Source of the DNA: Pyxicephalus adspersus
Taxonomy: Eukaryota > Chordata > Amphibia > Anura > Pyxicephalidae
DNA: 64,000 bases
Direction: 5' to 3'
NCBI RefSeq assembly: GCF_032062135.1
Contig: NC_092859.1
Coordinates: forward strand, 105,763,438-105,827,437
Part shown: positions 62,331-64,000 of the stretch, piece by piece
Layout of the letters: each line of letters starts with the position of its first letter
How positions within the stretch are numbered: position 1 is the stretch's first letter
Program-made: the position numbers and the translations under genes
Notes under the pieces: model-generated
What the model saw: the letters and a program-made list of their open reading frames with translations, nothing else
The model's database searches: none
What the model was told of the DNA's origin: nothing

Positions 62331-63778
62331 GGAAAACAATCACCTGTACCTACACACTACACATGTTTGAATATAGATATATAAAAACAAAAAATATAAA
62401 ATAAAAACAAAGGAAAAATAATACAAAAATATTGATTAGAAAATTACAAAAATAAAAAATATAATAAAATAAAAATAAATACAAAAAAATGAAATGAAAC
62501 AATTTTAGCAACAAATATATTTAATACAATCTATACCATATCATACTGAATTATTTTCTTCATATAAAAATAATAGGCAATTATATTATGATATGTTGAG
62601 ATTTTTTTTTACTTTCCCTTTTTTCTATGCACACATCATTTTAATATTTGCCACCAGAGATTTTCGGTGGCAGCTTTGTGTCTTGGACTAAATAAAGGCA
62701 CATTGGCTAGATGTAGTGACACACTCCCCAAGGAATATAGTAAATACTTTTCACAACAGTGAATGAAATTTTAATGTGTTCTTGACATGTGAGGTGGGGA
62801 ATAACAGTGAGACGTCTAAGGACACTCCTGAGATTTTTTCTTTCCCCATATGCTGTAAATCAACATGCACACATATAATAGAAACAGCAAATATTTTTAA
62901 AAAAGGGGGAAAATTTGAATTTATTGTGAAAACAAAAGGTGGCTGAAAAACAAACACAGGTGAGGAGACAAAGCCTGGTGCCTGGTTTGAAATGTATTTC
63001 CCTCCACATGTCACTGCTACAAAACACATCTCACTATCTATGTGATGTAGAAGAATAGTAAATGTTTAATACACACACAAATCAGTCTTGTATCATTCTC
63101 TGCTCCCTAGCTAAGTATATGCTGTTGTATGCTGCCAATTATTCTTGGTCGGATACATAATGGAATAAATCCTGGGAACAGGATCCATTTATAACAGCAC
63201 ACAAGCTCCACTAATTGGACAAATGTACTACTGGCAAGCATGGAAAGTCTCTCCCATCCTGCCCTGAGTCAAGGCACAGAAGAGCACATCCAAGATTTGG
63301 GCTTTGTCTGCCTGCTTCCTGCTTACTCCCTAATGACAATAAATAAACTTGCATGGGCATTGAGATTTTTCTTTTTAAACTGGCAATCAAACTTATATTA
63401 AAAAAAAAAAATCATCCCCCCCATCACTTGCTAGGACACATGCCAGCTGCCTTTTCCATCATAAATGTATGACACAGAATTCTTGTATTCTTTTCTCCAA
63501 GAAGCAACAACTGTCATGAGCATGAGAAAGGAGCAGCATGCGCCCTGCTAAGTGCACTGGAGGAGCAGGAGGATGACCTAATGGCTCTGCTTATTGCACA
63601 CTTCTATAACACGACCTTCCCATATAAAGAAATGACATGAAACTTTACTCCCAGCTTAGTTATATTTAGAGTTGGGACCCTGAGTTTGCTGTGGTGCAGA
63701 TTCCCATGGACTGGGAAGTAATCCCCTAAGGCAGGCACTACCGGCCAGGCGTAATCGCTAGACACAGACATGAGCGCT
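62331..63778. other. Exon 1-proximal intron (5' part of intron 1)
   Basis: 62370-62510 is an A-rich, C/G-poor tract (AAAATA units). From about 63080 to the exon the sequence becomes more balanced and unique-looking, as expected for promoter-proximal intronic sequence. It contains GCATGCGC at 63536-63543, a possible NRF1-type half-site. No additional exon is evident. Confidence 0.4.
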
Positions 63779-63784
63779 ACTTAC
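63779..63784 (-). other. CACNA2D1: Splice donor of exon 1
   Basis: On the minus strand the bases after the exon read GTAAGT, the perfect intronic half of the U2-type donor consensus. The exonic side reads CAAC rather than the usual CAG, so the donor depends on the intronic match. Confidence 0.85.
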
Positions 63785-63879
63785 GTTGCTGCAGTAGGAA
63801 AGTATTCTTCAGAAGAAGGGCAGATCAGCATGGATTGCAAAAGTGTCAGACTACAGACTAGGAACCAGGAAGCAGCCAT
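63785..63879 (-). CDS. CACNA2D1: CACNA2D1 coding exon 1 (signal peptide, start codon)
   Basis: This is the first coding exon of the voltage-gated calcium channel alpha-2/delta-1 subunit, a glycosylated extracellular protein that raises surface expression of Cav1 and Cav2 channels and, in mammals, binds gabapentinoids. On the minus strand it encodes 31 codons plus two bases, beginning MAASWFLVCSLTLLQSML. A hydrophobic signal peptide (about residues 4-20) is followed by PSSEEYFPTAA. Mammalian alpha-2/delta-1 has MAA, a hydrophobic run, then PSSEEPFPSAVT at the same place. Signal cleavage is expected near the EE pair. The start is supported by an A at -3, a G at +4 and an in-frame TAG four codons upstream (63889-63891). 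The exon ends AC followed by a GTAAGT donor, leaving a phase-2 codon that exon 2 completes. Paralogues CACNA2D2-4 fit less well from memory. The remaining exons lie to the left, outside the window. Confidence 0.92.
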
Positions 63880-64000
63880 CTTCACAATCTAACAGGCAGA
63901 TCTCCTATCCAGGGTGTAATGATGGGATGGAAGAGTGAGCACAGGCTGGGTCAGTGTGGCAGGCAGATGTGATGGGGAGCTGCCATCGGGGGACTTTAGG
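63880..64000 (-). promoter_or_regulatory. CACNA2D1: 5' UTR / proximal promoter of CACNA2D1 (partial)
   Basis: This sequence lies immediately upstream of the CACNA2D1 start codon and runs off the window edge. It is more GC-rich than the intron but has few CpGs, so it does not look like a strong CpG island. I see no TATA box. It includes the in-frame TAG that fixes the start codon and a short upstream ORF. The transcription start cannot be placed from sequence alone; in mammals the 5' UTR of this gene is longer than the part visible here. Confidence 0.6.
63951..63986 (-). other. Possible upstream ORF (11 codons) in CACNA2D1 leader
   Basis: An ATG at 63986 on the minus strand opens MAAPHHICLPH followed by TGA, ending 71 nt before the main start codon. 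The context has C at -3 and G at +4, so recognition would be moderate. If the transcript begins upstream of it, this could reduce or tune translation of the channel subunit. Whether it is transcribed is unknown, and short upstream ORFs arise often by chance. Confidence 0.3.

Larger units (their letters stand above)
918..63784 (-). other. CACNA2D1: CACNA2D1 intron 1 (whole intron)
   Basis: Both ends are fixed by matching splice sites and reading phase: donor at 63784-63783, acceptor at 919-918, phase 2. The intron is about 62.9 kb, with about 225 bases of gap. It is AT-rich and carries many old transposon fragments and microsatellites. No convincing nested gene was found on either strand. Confidence 0.88.

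Noticed and set aside
1..64000. CRISPR arrays, operons, phage or toxin systems
   Set aside because: The sequence is vertebrate intronic DNA; no regularly spaced repeats or dense coding exist.

Overview
The window looks like vertebrate nuclear DNA, most likely from a frog (anuran; the repeats resemble those I know from ranoid frogs, from memory only). It is AT-rich, has no dense coding, and holds degenerate transposons, foldback elements and (TA)n microsatellites. There is no bacterial, plasmid or phage organisation.

One gene explains the window: the voltage-gated calcium channel alpha-2/delta subunit CACNA2D1, on the minus strand. Coding exon 1 (signal peptide and the first mature residues) is at 63785-63879, near the right edge. 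Coding exon 2 is at 836-917, near the left edge. Exon 1 ends after two bases of a codon and exon 2 supplies the third, so they join in frame across canonical GT and AG splice sites. The join encodes 59 residues that closely resemble the N-terminus of vertebrate alpha-2/delta-1. Everything between, 918-63784 (about 62.9 kb), is intron 1. Bases 1-835 belong to intron 2. Bases 63880-64000 are 5' UTR or proximal promoter and carry a possible 11-codon upstream ORF.

Intron 1 holds mobile-element debris. From left to right: a foldback element (2402-2621); a hAT-type non-autonomous element with an 8-bp target duplication (5152-5436); two more foldbacks (about 12.4 and 13.8 kb); a GC-richer repeat block (14255-14970); a second hAT-type element (16626-16829); a composite piggyBac-like element flanked by TTAA (23913-24540); three scattered copies of one unclassified repeat (20.7, 23.7 and 39.2 kb); an anuran-type repeat (43.8-44.06 kb); a local duplication (44.9 and 46.1 kb); a decayed antisense L1-type LINE fragment (51-52.1 kb); pieces of a repeat with a tRNA-like head (52.3, 53.3 and 59.3 kb); and (TA)n tracts concentrated from 59 to 62.5 kb. 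A 225-base assembly gap (48188-48412) follows a (TA)n run.

I found no second protein-coding gene, tRNA, rRNA, CRISPR array or novel enzymatic system. The open frames of 60-116 codons lack family signatures and look like chance. The points most worth checking are the gene identification, two hairpins (38472-38522 and 42943-42991), a candidate conserved regulatory block (about 60230-60520), the composite piggyBac-like element and the local duplication.
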